Assembly (NCBI GenBank): GCA_026936325.1
Contig: JAPTHN010000001.1
Location: forward strand, 137,989,138 to 138,053,137
Length of the DNA: 64,000 bases
DNA from: Platynereis dumerilii
Taxonomy: Eukaryota > Annelida > Polychaeta > Phyllodocida > Nereididae
Direction of reading: 5' to 3'
This document shows, one piece after another, positions 22,800-32,689 of this stretch; the stretch's first letter is position 1, and every line of letters starts with the position of its first letter. The position numbers and the translations under genes are program-made. The notes beneath the pieces were generated by a model. It made no database searches and was not told the DNA's origin. It saw only the letters and a list, made by a program, of their open reading frames with translations.

Positions 22800-24290
22800 T
22801 AATCAGGGCTATAATATACATACTAGAAAACCCGTTGCAAGCAGGCCTTTGAGCCATTTAGGCTTATTTTAGGGTAGGATATGTGTGCCTGAATATGACA
22901 GTGAAGGAGGCCATGGTGGTGCAAATTGATAAGAATAAATGGACATTTTAATATGAATAAGTTTGCATAAAATGCAAATGTAATGGTTATGTCTTTTATA
23001 GATGGAAAATGTCAGATTGGGTGGGAAAACAAATGCACTTGTAGAGTGTATTTATGGGCATATTGTGGTGGCAGCAGTTGTCAGTGTGCCTGGCCCATGC
23101 TGCCACCTGGATAGCCTGACAGAAAGCATATGACCCAGTTCTGCACATTGATGAAAAGTTGCAGGGAAAGGTGTGAAATGTAGGTGTATTTTGAAGAAGG
23201 CAGGAATTGTTGAAGTACAGGTACTATTGCAAAACAAAGTTAATGTCAGTGATGTGGCACATGCAACGTTTGATGAGTGTGATGAGAACTGGGACAGAGT
23301 TATGCCTGAGACATGGACCCGAGAGAGTTAGCACTTTTATGTTTGGATAAGTGACTTTAGGCCTAGGCATGAAATTCTTTAACTTTTTGTATTTGCAAAA
23401 TTGTGGATGTAACTGATAATGCTACATTGACAATGCGGTTATCTGGCAGGAACTTGGTCTGCTGTAATTTCTTTTCTTTTTTCCTGCTGAAATTAGTGAC
23501 CTTTCAGAAAATGAATATCTACATATACTTTGTTCTTACACCCCTGTACATGTGCAGCACAGAAGAGAACAACCTTCTTTACTTAATAGTGCTGAATAAC
23601 ATTTCTTGGCTCCCTCTCTGCTTCACGAGGCCACAGAACCCTCTTCAACCTCTCAGGGCAGTGCGTACTTTTCAACATAGGCTCCGTCTCTTCATCAGAT
23701 GAATATATAGCTGCATTGATTTACAGATAGCAGGGAAAAAAAAGGCCAATCAGAGACTTGCATCATGACAAGTGAAATGTTGATTCCAGTTGCAGGCCAG
23801 CACAGGAATCTTACAAAACACTTTGCTGCTACTCAAAGTCGCATTATATTTGCAAAAAATTATCAAAAGGGGCAGCTAAAGTGTTCATTTTATTGGGAAT
23901 GACAATGATCTATGTGCTTTGGAGACCGTTTCTGTCATAAAATGTAATTCAACCGGTACGTCAGTGTGTCAGTAAGAACTAAAGATATTTTAAAAGTGCC
24001 TTTTAAAAAATATTTTTTAACTGAAATTTTAAGGTATTCATGAAAAAGACTATCAATCCAGCAGCACACAACTAGCTCTATGTACATTTCATCTTGTTTC
24101 TACTGACCAGCCACCTGACTGACATTTTCCCAGGTGCCAAGTCTGGTGTTTTCAAGATGTCCTATGCAAGATTATATTGTCTTTAAATCCTGTCAGATTT
24201 CAGCCTAGGCGCTACAAATTCCATGTGAATAAGAGACTCAAGAAAACCAGCAATATTTACCCGTAGTAATTGTCAGGATGTCACCCAAAA
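22800..24290. other. Intergenic DNA between KCTD-like genes B and A
   Basis: About 23367-23440 matches 27313-27390 upstream of gene B (TTTGTATTTGCAAAA, GTGGATGTAACTGA), which extends the shared 5' flank of the two loci. A decayed transposase fragment is annotated separately at about 23237-23332. I see nothing else coding. Confidence 0.45.
23237..23332 (+). pseudogene. Possible pogo/Tigger transposase C-terminal remnant
   Basis: The plus strand reads KVNVSDVAHATFDECDENWD followed by RVMPETW and a stop soon after. The spacing KVNVxDA...AW..V.PET is typical of the region just after the DDE domain in pogo/Tigger-type transposases. Upstream frames are interrupted, and no terminal repeats were found. 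The match is short and made from memory of the family, so confidence is low. Confidence 0.3.
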
Positions 24291-24505
24291 CTTATCTGGC
24301 CAGTCAAAAAGGCACACTAAGTCTTGTGAAAAATAAATAGCAACAAAATAATGATTGAAAATGTTTTATATCAATGGAATTAAAATACAGTAACAAGCAC
24401 AAACACAGAAACTATCCTAAATTTCAACACTTAGAGGTAGGATTTGAAGCCCAATCTAGGAATGTTCAATGATGTTAATACTGCAATAAAGCAACAAAAC
24501 AATCA

Positions 24506-24537
24506 ATTTTACAATATATATATATATATATATATAA
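24506..24537. repeat. (AT)n microsatellite
   Basis: Uninterrupted TA dinucleotides downstream of KCTD-like gene B. Confidence 0.9.
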
Positions 24538-24903
24538 CATTCAAAGGTTTATATACTACCAACAAAAAAAAAACGAAGAGACAGCGCAGTTACATAAGTT
24601 ACATAGACACAGTACTAGCATATTTACTTTTAATGAAACTGTGTTGAGACTAGGCTAGTACTACGTAATAAGCTCATGAAAATCTATGGAATAATTAACA
24701 ATACATTTCAAAGCTACTTGCTATACAAGTATAATCATTGCAATCAGTATTTACAAGCACTCGGAATGGACCCGTAAATGATATTTCATGCCAAAATGCA
24801 CAATTTCTTCCAATGAATCAATCAACTCGAAACTTCTTTGATACAATAAGGGCGTAACCTCATGAATCAAGTCCACAATTTTATCAAATGAAACAAATTG
24901 TTG

Positions 24904-25779
24904 TTACTGAGGTTCATCAGAAGGGAGATGAGACTTGCACTCACTTGGAGGCAGGCCCCATATATATCGATGGATAGTACACATTTTTTCTGGAAAGTCA
25001 TTTACAGTGGCACTGATAAGTTGCCAGTTCTTGCGACGAAAGTATTCAATGATTGTCATTTTGGTCAAGAGATCTCTTTCAAGATTCACTGTTGTATAGC
25101 TCGATAGCAGATCTGGGTTTCTAGCAGGTAAATTCCTGTACAATTCTTGCTGGATCAAGGCCCTAATAGAATCTGAAGGGGACAGACTATCCATCACCAT
25201 ACCCGACCCCTTCAAAAGAAGTCCCCTTTGGTCAATAGGAGACACTCCATCAATTAATTGATCCTCCTCGCCTTCTATATCCTCCTCCTCGTCTTCTGCA
25301 TCCTCATCTTCATTAGCTTCTTGATGTTGTTGTCGCACTCTTTCAGAATCCAAACGTTCAATGTCGACAAGTTCAAAATGTTGAGTAACTTTCTTCTCAA
25401 GCTCTTTCAATCTTAGTTCCTCCTCCTTATTTGTCTTCTCTTTAATCCTTTCATTCACAAGAATGACAAGTTCGGGAATTTGAAAAAAGTCAGCCTCGGA
25501 CTTGAGCAATTCAAGACTGTCGAATCCATCCGGCAAACACAACTGACGACTTCGCATGAAATCCAGGATCAACTCGAAAATTTTTCCATTTCTGTCTATG
25601 AAAAGGTTGCCATCCTTATCCTTCATGGCTGACACATGCCGTCCACTGAACATCGCACCCAACAGCGAGTCAGGAAAATTGAGAAGCGTATACAGGGTAG
25701 TCGTGTGGAGAAAACCGCCAACGTTAAGAGTGATCAGATGATCAGGAGCATTTGGTAAAATCTCTTCAGACACCTCCAT
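24904..25779 (-). CDS. KCTD-like BTB/POZ protein B (291 aa)
   Basis: A close paralog of gene A. Over the first ~108 residues the two differ at about ten positions; the BTB signatures LNVGG, SMKDKDGN-type loop, FIDRNGKIFELILDFMRSRQ and ADFFQIPELV are kept. The linker is quite different. Gene B has a longer Lys/Glu helix (KERIKEKTNKEEELRLKELE-like, about 108-132) and a strongly acidic stretch (about 150-170). The C-terminal part returns to high similarity (LSPSDSIRALIQ, VNLERDLLTKMTIIEYF, CTIHRYIWG). The ATG follows a splice acceptor (TTTTATTTTTCAG, exon start 25786), so a separate 5' UTR exon is expected. A GGGGAGA-type transposon begins 94 bp upstream of the ATG, inside that intron. Confidence 0.9.
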   Translation of the reverse strand: MEVSEEILPNAPDHLITLNVGGFLHTTTLYTLLNFPDSLLGAMFSGRHVSAMKDKDGNLFIDRNGKIFELILDFMRSRQLCLPDGFDSLELLKSEADFFQIPELVILVNERIKEKTNKEEELRLKELEKKVTQHFELVDIERLDSERVRQQHQEANEDEDAEDEEEDIEGEEDQLIDGVSPIDQRGLLLKGSGMVMDSLSPSDSIRALIQQELYRNLPARNPDLLSSYTTVNLERDLLTKMTIIEYFRRKNWQLISATVNDFPEKMCTIHRYIWGLPPSECKSHLPSDEPQ

Positions 25780-25872
25780 GATTTTCCTGAAAAATAAAAT
25801 AAAGTAAATGAAATATAACTACAAGTAGGCATGTAGTATTATTTTTCGCTACACCAATATTGTGGATCTGTA

Positions 25873-26855
25873 GGGGAGAGCAGGGCACAGTGAGACACTT
25901 TTTTTATTTTGAAGCGTTCCAAATGTCGGCAGTAATGAGTAAATGAGATCAGGTCCACATTACAGATAATGACGTTGGGTTTTCGGTCCAGTAGTTTCAG
26001 GTTCCTATGTACCTTTTACAGGTTTGGAGTAATTTTGAGTTACGTCCATGCTCCATGTCTCACTGTGCCCCGTGGGCGGGGCACACTGAGACAGCAGGCG
26101 GGGCACAGTGGGACAGGGCACCTGCTGCCATAACTGCCGATCCTCAGGACCTGCGGAATTGTTCTATCAATTGTTGCTACAGAAACTACTGTTCTCTTTA
26201 ATATAAAAGCAGCTGGCTAGGTGATTTTTTAGGTCCTTATTTCAGCATGTTTCGAAACAACATCGCACAGGACACATGCACGACTTATCTAACCTGCCGC
26301 ACCTGTTACATACTAATCAAAATTCTTTCTGATGCTTCCCTTCGGATGTGACTCACTAAAATCAGTACATTACAGCAGGCATTTTGTTTTTAATAGTGAA
26401 TTGTGTTTGCATTTATATTCAGATCGTTTCGAGTGTATTTTGTGATGTCTCACTGTGCCCCGCCTCAAACTGTCTCGCTGTGCCCCACGCAGCCCTCTTT
26501 ATAAGATTTTTGAATCCTCCGGACTGGATGGCTGTATTGTGGTTCATCATCTCACTAAACTAAGAAAAATAATCAAGGTCTGAATCCCTGGCAATTGATT
26601 TGCATTATACCATTTTTTTGGGTATTATGTTATAACAAAGAGTCGTTTAGCAAAATTATTTACTTTTACAGGCTAAAAACCAAAATACTGAAATTCCACT
26701 CTCGATATGCTGTGTATGCATTCAGGATATAGGACAGTCTTTCACTTACCTACTTTTTGTTCTATACAAGAGAGGGTTGATCTGTAAACAGTACCAGCTA
26801 GATGCTACGGGCTCTGTCTCACTGTGCCTGCCGTCTCACCTTGCCCCACTCTTTG
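25873..26855. mobile_element. GGGGAGA-type TIR element, phrase GGCACAGTGAGAC, copy 1
   Basis: The left end GGGGAGAGCAGGGCACAGTG follows TA (25871-25872). The right end is slightly decayed and TA follows at 26856-26857. The phrase GGCACAGTGAGAC occurs about eight times in four clusters: left end (forward), 26054-26120 (reverse, forward, forward), 26444-26490 (reverse, reverse) and 26813-26848 (reverse, reverse). There is no coding potential. It lies in the presumed 5' intron of KCTD-like gene B and matches the inverted copy at 50579-54220 end to end. Confidence 0.85.
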
Positions 26856-26949
26856 TACATTTCAGAGTTTACATTTGGTCAAAGTGATGATACCAGATAT
26901 CAGACAGGGGAAAATTGTCATTAATGTAGAATTCTGAGGCTAGAGCTCT

Positions 26950-27100
26950 TCAAATCATGTTCCTTGCAAGGCTCTCACTGTTTCGTAAAGGTTTGTACAA
27001 GATTCCAGGGATTCAAAGCCAGAGTGTGGCCATGTGACCAATATGCCAGACAGAGGAATCGCTCTCAGACCAGAATGATGTAGTGTGATTTACAAGATAT
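26950..27100 (-). other. Duplicated upstream block of KCTD-like gene B
   Basis: Counterpart of 20340-20490 upstream of gene A, with the same ordered words. It differs by an insertion of about 50 bp between the two conserved words. Supports tandem duplication of a locus-sized segment. Confidence 0.55.
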
Positions 27101-27195
27101 AATAAATATAGGCCTATAATATAAAATTATATATAAAGTTGGTTCTTCCAGTGAATGATATTATTAATCACACAAGGTATGGAATATTTACTCAC

Positions 27196-27275
27196 ATGGT
27201 AGTTTTAATTCCCTCTCAAGGATATCCAAAGCCTTATGCTACAGTGCAGCGAAAAGGACAAAGCTCTAAACAATG
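27196..27275 (-). other. Candidate 5' UTR exon of KCTD-like gene B
   Basis: Ends at donor GTGAGTAA and matches 21847-21945. Direct splicing to the coding exon at 25786 would create an in-frame ATG at the junction (AT|G), extending the protein by three residues (M-K-I-M...). The intron would contain the 25873-26855 transposon. Confidence 0.4.
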
Positions 27276-27399
27276 TAAAAAAATCCTATTTAAATGACCT
27301 TTAGGACTATTGCATGAAATTCTATAACCATTTGTATTTGCAAAAGTGTGGATGTAACTGACAAAGCTATATTAACTAGAATACTGTCATGAACGACAA

Positions 27400-29180
27400 A
27401 TAAAGAACGACTCCCAAATCTCCCCCCCCCCCTCTGTCCCCGCAACGATTATCTACTGTCAACCAACATACGTTGGGAGCAGCTTTTTACATGAGCATTG
27501 ATGGTCCCAGTAACAGCACTGAGGCATTTTCTCCCATGGATACTGTTTAACATTGTTACAAATCATTGATAAACATCTTGAGAGTTACAGACGTCTGCAG
27601 TATAGCAAGCCAGACCAATTATACAAGCATTTTGAGTGCTATTGTCATAATTGTTGACCTCTGATAGAAAACACGTGCTATTTTTTAGGCTACATCACAG
27701 AAATGCAGAAATGTAGGTCATTCTGCTTGAGTGCACATGATTGTACAGAGATATACCTGGTAGTCCCTGGAGAGGCAATAAAAATTTGAAATTAAATGCT
27801 TTCCAGTGCTGGCACGATTGACCCCAGTGCATGGCCCATGCACCCATACTCTCGAAGACTAAATGGTCAAAACTTTTTTAGCTTCGTTGTTTCATTTTTC
27901 CTATTGCCGTAAGAACTTGCAGTTGGAAGTGGTATGTCTTATGAATCACTAATAACTAAAGATTCCCATGCATGCTAGAAAGAAAACTATTTCGTTTTAA
28001 GTCCACTCTGCCATATCTTGCTCAATAGCACATTTGCATGGGCAATTATGGAGACTACAGCAAAAGAAAAACTATTCAAGATAATGAGCTAAAATTCGGC
28101 ACACATCCTTTAAACTATTATAGGTTTATTTTAGATTTTTTTTTTCAGACAAATCTGAGGGGGACGAGCGGGAGGCATTTGTTGAATTGACATGGAATGA
28201 CCCCTTGTCAAGAACTCCATTAAGACAGCTAGCAATGTAATTGTAATTAGCAAAGGGGCACAATATCAAAGAAATTAAATACCATGGGGGTTATGCAGTT
28301 TGAATTTGTGCAGGTTTAACGTAAATTTAATGTAATTTTGAAAGTAAGTAAAGGTCGGAAGGGATTTGTGGGGAGCCAAAAGTTGTGAAGGGTAAAGTAG
28401 GGGCTCATTCTTCCTTCCAGCTGGGGTAGTGGTACTTTATTTTGGGTTGTACTGTACTTCGTGGGGGGGGGGGGGCATAACTACAGTCTGATTCATCTAC
28501 GCAGTGAACAAGCTTTATACTGCAGGGGCACCACTATCGATTGATGTCAGGGCTGCATGATAATAGGCAGAGATGCGATAACTATGTTTCATATCACGAT
28601 GACGATAATTATGCGATAAATTCACAAGCAAGAGGTTTACCTAAAAACTCCAAAATTTTAAATTTCATGGAAGGAAATTCCAATTTTTGGGCAAAAATGC
28701 AGAAATTTTTTATAATTAATTTATTGTCCCTTTGTGTGACAACATAATCGCCCTACTTAATATTGCGATAACAATAAATTTGCGATTAATTGATGGACGT
28801 CATAGGTACGCACAAGCTAATTCTTTTGTTTACATCACGAAGCAAATGTCTGGATGTCAGAACTTGTCAGCTAAAATATGTGCTGCAGCGCCAAAAATCA
28901 GCAATAAACAGCGCCGAATACCCGTACCAATATTTCATAACACTAAACGAATATTAAGGTCACAAATGGACAATTCAAGATTGAAGAAAGATGGCTGCCA
29001 AAACGGCTGCCAAAAAATGGTCTTCATCTTGACCTGTACCAATCTCTTAAGCGAAATATTGCCCAAGCCCCCTCCCCCCCTCATCAACCGATCATTAAAT
29101 AGTCGGCTTTGGTCACCCCCTTAAGCCTCCCAATCACAGCGACGAAGAGACAGACTAAAAGCACAGTGCAGCTGCAAGAA
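27400..29180. other. Intergenic DNA between KCTD-like genes C and B
   Basis: No supportable gene. C runs (27421) and G runs (28462) mark probable remains of hAT-like MITEs. Short frames near 28541-29124 have no domain signature or splice support. Confidence 0.45.
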
Positions 29181-29263
29181 TTGTCAGGTATTAGAACTTA
29201 TAAATCCTCAGTCCAATGTGAATCCTTGATTCTGATTGGCTGAGAGCCGCGATGTATTATCAG

Positions 29264-29614
29264 TTACACCCTGCTGGTTTCGAGGGTACTGGAATATGCA
29301 CCACGAAGCCGAAGGAGGCCTGAGTGGTGTATATTCCCGTACCCTCGAAAAACGAGCAGGGTGTAACGGTTTTATCCTCAGACGTCGATTTTTTTGTGAC
29401 TGAAAAGGCATTTCAGACTCAGTTTGCAAGATAATCTATGGGCATCAATAAAACAAGAAGTCTGAGGATAAAACCCTTACACCCTGCTCGTTTTTCGGGG
29501 GTACGGGAATATACACCACTCAGGCCTCCATACACCACTCAGCCATCGGCTTCGCGGTGTATGGAGTCCTTTGTGGTGTATATTCCCGTACCCTCGAAAC
29601 GAGCAGGGTGAAAC
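29264..29614. repeat. Nested palindrome MITE (ACACCCTGCTCGTTT units)
   Basis: Two palindromes, 29264-29371 and 29476-29614, share arms beginning TTACACCCTGCTSGTTT and carrying CGAGGGTACGGGAATATACA. Between them, GGTTTTATCCTCAGAC is mirrored by GTCTGAGGATAAAACC, so the pair sits in a still larger inverted repeat. It lies just downstream of KCTD-like gene C. No protein is encoded; a foldback MITE array is likely. Confidence 0.75.
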
Positions 29615-29969
29615 TGATATTACTTTTTAAGTGTTTTATGATAATAGTTATTCAACAATTCTTTCATGTTGTGATAATAGCTGTTTAATATTTTACGTTT
29701 ACAAATTCTCCAAGAAATAATAGATAAATTCGGATTGATGGAAACCTTTATATTTGTGAGCAGTCTACCTAACATGATACACACAATTTATATGCAAATT
29801 TGATGAGCATAGAGCTTTGAGTATATATATGAGAGTCAGTACCAGTCACTGAAAGTCTCAAGCAAACACGCTACTGCTTCAGCATGGAATATTGAAATGT
29901 CACAAAGTAAAATCTCCTTTGGCATTATTGCTTAAATGCCAACATGGGCTGAACATAAATCGTAGCTCT

Positions 29970-30893
29970 TTAAGCATTAATAGGACGCTGCCTGGGCTCA
30001 CTGAAAGGTTTGCACCATATGTATCTGTAGACGGTAACACCTTTATCCTTATATTCACTGATGGCAGTATTAATCAGCTGCCATTTTTGTTGATGAAAAT
30101 GTTCGATGAGCCTTGTTTTTGTTTCAACACTTCTCACCAGGTTAACCACAGCAAAATCTGGTATTAAACCAGGTACATAATCCTCATCAGCTGGGTCGCC
30201 ACTCAATTGACGCCGAATTTGCAAGGCGATGCCATGTGTTGGTTTCAAACTATCAAGAGCACTGCCTGATCCCTTTAGAATAAGACCCCTAGTAAAGTTC
30301 ATCGTTGGATCATCCTCCATTGCATGTAACTGATCAGGATCATACATGTCAGCATCTTCAAGTGCAGGATATGAGCTTGGAGGATGGCGTAACTTATCAA
30401 CGTCTATCTCCTCGATGTCCATCATCTCGATGTGGTATTCAAATCCTTTCTCCCTAAGTTCTCGTAACTGATCTTCTCTTTCCTTCCTTTCCTTCAGCTT
30501 CTTCTTTTCTTGCTCTTCCTGCTCCTCTTTCTCTCTCTTCAACTTCAATTCTTCTTCCTTCAACTGTAACTTTTTGTCCAACACATCAACCAAGTCGCAA
30601 ATCTGGTAGAAGTCTGCCTCCTGTCTCAGCAATTCAAGATTATCAAATCCATCCGGCAAGCACAGTTGACGACTTCTCATGAAATCCAATATGTAAGTAA
30701 ACATTATTCCGTTCCTGTCTATGAAAGGGTTGCCATCTTTGTCCTTCATTGCCGACACTGAGTGCCGCCCACTGAACATCGATCCGAGCATAGAATTGGG
30801 GAAATTGGAAAGCGTGTAATGGCTTGTGGTGTGAAGAACGCCTCCCACGTTGAGAGTGACCAACTGGTCTTGCACATTATTGCAATCCACCAT
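29970..30893 (-). CDS. KCTD-like BTB/POZ protein C (307 aa)
   Basis: I chose the ATG at 30893, not the longer frame from 30980, because a splice acceptor (TTTTTTTGTTTTTTCAG, exon start 30906) lies between them and the extra residues fall in intron and transposon sequence. The protein starts MVDCNNVQDQ and has a BTB/T1 domain with LNVGG (14-18), NSMLGSMFSGRHSVSAMKDK, FIDRNGIMFTYILDFMRSRQ and ADFYQICDLVDVL. A long, highly charged helix follows (about 115-160, Lys/Glu-rich, probable coiled coil), then an acidic linker and a C-terminal part ending in TVYRYIWCKPF. It is the most diverged of the three genes and keeps the same domain order. A KCTD6/21-like adaptor function is possible but unproven. 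Confidence 0.9.
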   Translation of the reverse strand: MVDCNNVQDQLVTLNVGGVLHTTSHYTLSNFPNSMLGSMFSGRHSVSAMKDKDGNPFIDRNGIMFTYILDFMRSRQLCLPDGFDNLELLRQEADFYQICDLVDVLDKKLQLKEEELKLKREKEEQEEQEKKKLKERKEREDQLRELREKGFEYHIEMMDIEEIDVDKLRHPPSSYPALEDADMYDPDQLHAMEDDPTMNFTRGLILKGSGSALDSLKPTHGIALQIRRQLSGDPADEDYVPGLIPDFAVVNLVRSVETKTRLIEHFHQQKWQLINTAISEYKDKGVTVYRYIWCKPFSEPRQRPINA

Positions 30894-30962
30894 GTTATTT
30901 CCTTTTCTGAAAAAACAAAAAAATGTTGCTGAATGTATGTAAAAGCTGAGATAAGATAGGTA

Positions 30963-31690
30963 GGGAGAACCGGGGCACATTCGGATGCTTTTAACATCTA
31001 CTAATTTTGCTCAATGCCGAAAGCACTGAAGAACTCAGAAGTTGGCATGAATATCACCAATACTATTGAGCAAGTCATAATAAACTAGACTGCACCTACC
31101 CTTTTGCAACCAGAGAGCAAAATGTGAGTCGTAAAAATGACTAGGCCACGCCGGGGCACATTGGGACATCAGCGAGGGCACATTGGGACATCAATTAAAA
31201 AATTATTTTAACACTCCATGTGCAATAGATATTACATATAAGTAGTGCGTAAGACAATATACAGTGCATTAACACCTTGTAGTGCCAATAGTTAATAACT
31301 TTAAACAGTTTTAAACATTTAACATAAACTGTCCTGGGAGCGGACATCTATGTAAGTAACACACAGTGCTTTGCTACAAATTCATTCACAGAGCATGGCA
31401 ATCCACTATACCTCTATTCACTGTGGCCTGAATACCTGAAAAAGTTGTGGGCTGTCTCAAGTCATTCAGTTGACTTGGACACTTAGATTCTGTCATTTTA
31501 AGTGCATCCCAATGTGCCGCGAATTCACTGTCCCAATGAGCCGCGATATGTCTTTTACATCAAAATGCTAACTTCTCAGGCACCAGTGAGTGTGTTTATC
31601 ACGATAGCAATTCATAACTGTTCATTACGATATATAAAATTCATACAAGCACTGAGAAAGCCTCATTGTTCATGGTTTGTCCACAGCTTT
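30963..31690. mobile_element. GGGGAGA-type element, phrase GGCACATTGGGAC, truncated copy
   Basis: The left end GGGAGAACCGGGGCACATTC follows TA (30961-30962), only 57 bp upstream of the coding exon of KCTD-like gene C. Phrase copies lie at about 31151 and 31174 (forward) and 31505 and 31529 (reverse). The interior matches the inverted 37317-38260 copy, e.g. TGTGTTTATCACGATAGCAA. Homology stops at about 31690 and the right end is lost, next to a C-rich hAT-type end. Confidence 0.75.
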
Positions 31691-32443
31691 GGAAAAAGAC
31701 TGCTTGTTTCAAGATCCATCTCAGTGCCCCCCCCCCCTCCTGGATCCGCCACTGGTTGCACCTTAAGCATGGCAGGTACAAGGGACCCTGCCATGCCTTA
31801 AGTTACACCCTATAAAGTCAACCACCCTCACCGAACAACCGGAGTTTTCCATTTCAAAGATACAGACTAATGGTTATCAGAGGCTGATCTAGAATAGGCC
31901 TGCCCGAGGGGGGGATTGGGCGGAGGGATTTTGGGCCGGGGAGGGTGGGGAGGGGGCAATTGTAAATTTAGCTGCTCATAAAGTTATAATCCCACCTTAT
32001 CTTAAGAGTTAAGCATAAAATTGTCTTGCCTGTCGTAATCTTCGAGCCACTTCACCAGAGGCCTACAGGGTAAAACAAGCAGCCACCGCAAATTTTAAAT
32101 GCAGCCATCATAAAGTTGAATAAGCACAGTCAAGCAGCCACACCAATGATTTAGAGTAGCCAACACAAAGTTAAACAAGCAGCCACCAAGATTGAGAAGC
32201 AGTCACAAGGAGGTTGAAAAGCAGTAATCACAATGCTGAGCAAGCACCCTAATGCCTTCACATCAGTAGCAAATTCAAGGGGGGGGGGGTTCAAGGGGTT
32301 CAACCCCCCCCCCCTGGCCTGTACATTTTAATGTTTAAAAAATTCCAGATATTTTTAGAACATTTTCATTTGTAAACCCTCCACCCGCCCCCGTCTGACA
32401 TTTTCTGGATGCGCCCCTGCACATACATCATACCAGGAGTGAT
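31691..32443. other. C/G-run hAT-type MITE debris
   Basis: Several hAT-style ends beside homopolymer runs: TCCTGGATCCGCCACTG (ends 31754), CAGAGGCTGATCTAGA (starts about 31879), CAGTAGCAAATTCAAGGGGG (32264) and TCTGGATGCGCCCCTG (ends 32419). The last two may bound a 156-bp element, but I could not confirm a target duplication. Between them is a degenerate AGCAGCCAC repeat (32070-32240). No gene. Confidence 0.45.
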
Positions 32444-32453
32444 CATGCAGGGA

Positions 32454-32670
32454 TGGATGGATGATTGTGGCTTTACGTCCTGTATTTATACACTTGGTGG
32501 GCTAATTAGGACAGGAGCAGGACACAGCAATGAGGCGAAAGATGATTGAAACAGCCGCCCAACATAGGCCCAGGGGACCAGGAAAGAGTGGGATTCGAAC
32601 CCTGGACCCAGCGATCGGCAGCCCAGCATGCTACCACTGGACCAACCCTGTACAATGGTCGAGGGTGAAG
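32454..32670 (-). mobile_element. tRNA-derived SINE
   Basis: On the minus strand a tRNA-like head carries an A box (GTCCAGTGGTAGCATGCTGG) and a perfect B box (GGTTCGAATCCC) about 40 bp apart, then a body and a GGATGGATGG-type tail. Flanking direct repeats ATGCAGGGAWGGATG (32445-32459 and 32671-32685; one mismatch) are the size that LINE-driven insertion makes. The old copy at 17155-17360 shows this is a dispersed family. Confidence 0.8.
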
Positions 32671-32689
32671 ATGCAGGGAAGGATGCAAA

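Noticed and set aside
22168-22802. Ser/Pro-rich ORFs up to 193 codons
   Set aside because: Pyrimidine-rich minisatellite with three overlapping open frames and no frame preference.
30894-30980. N-terminal extension of KCTD-like protein C from an ATG at 30980
   Set aside because: It crosses a splice acceptor and begins inside a transposon end; the ATG at 30893 follows the acceptor.
32580-32660. A tRNA gene
   Set aside because: The A and B boxes belong to a SINE with flanking target duplications and a repeat tail; the tRNA fold is not complete.
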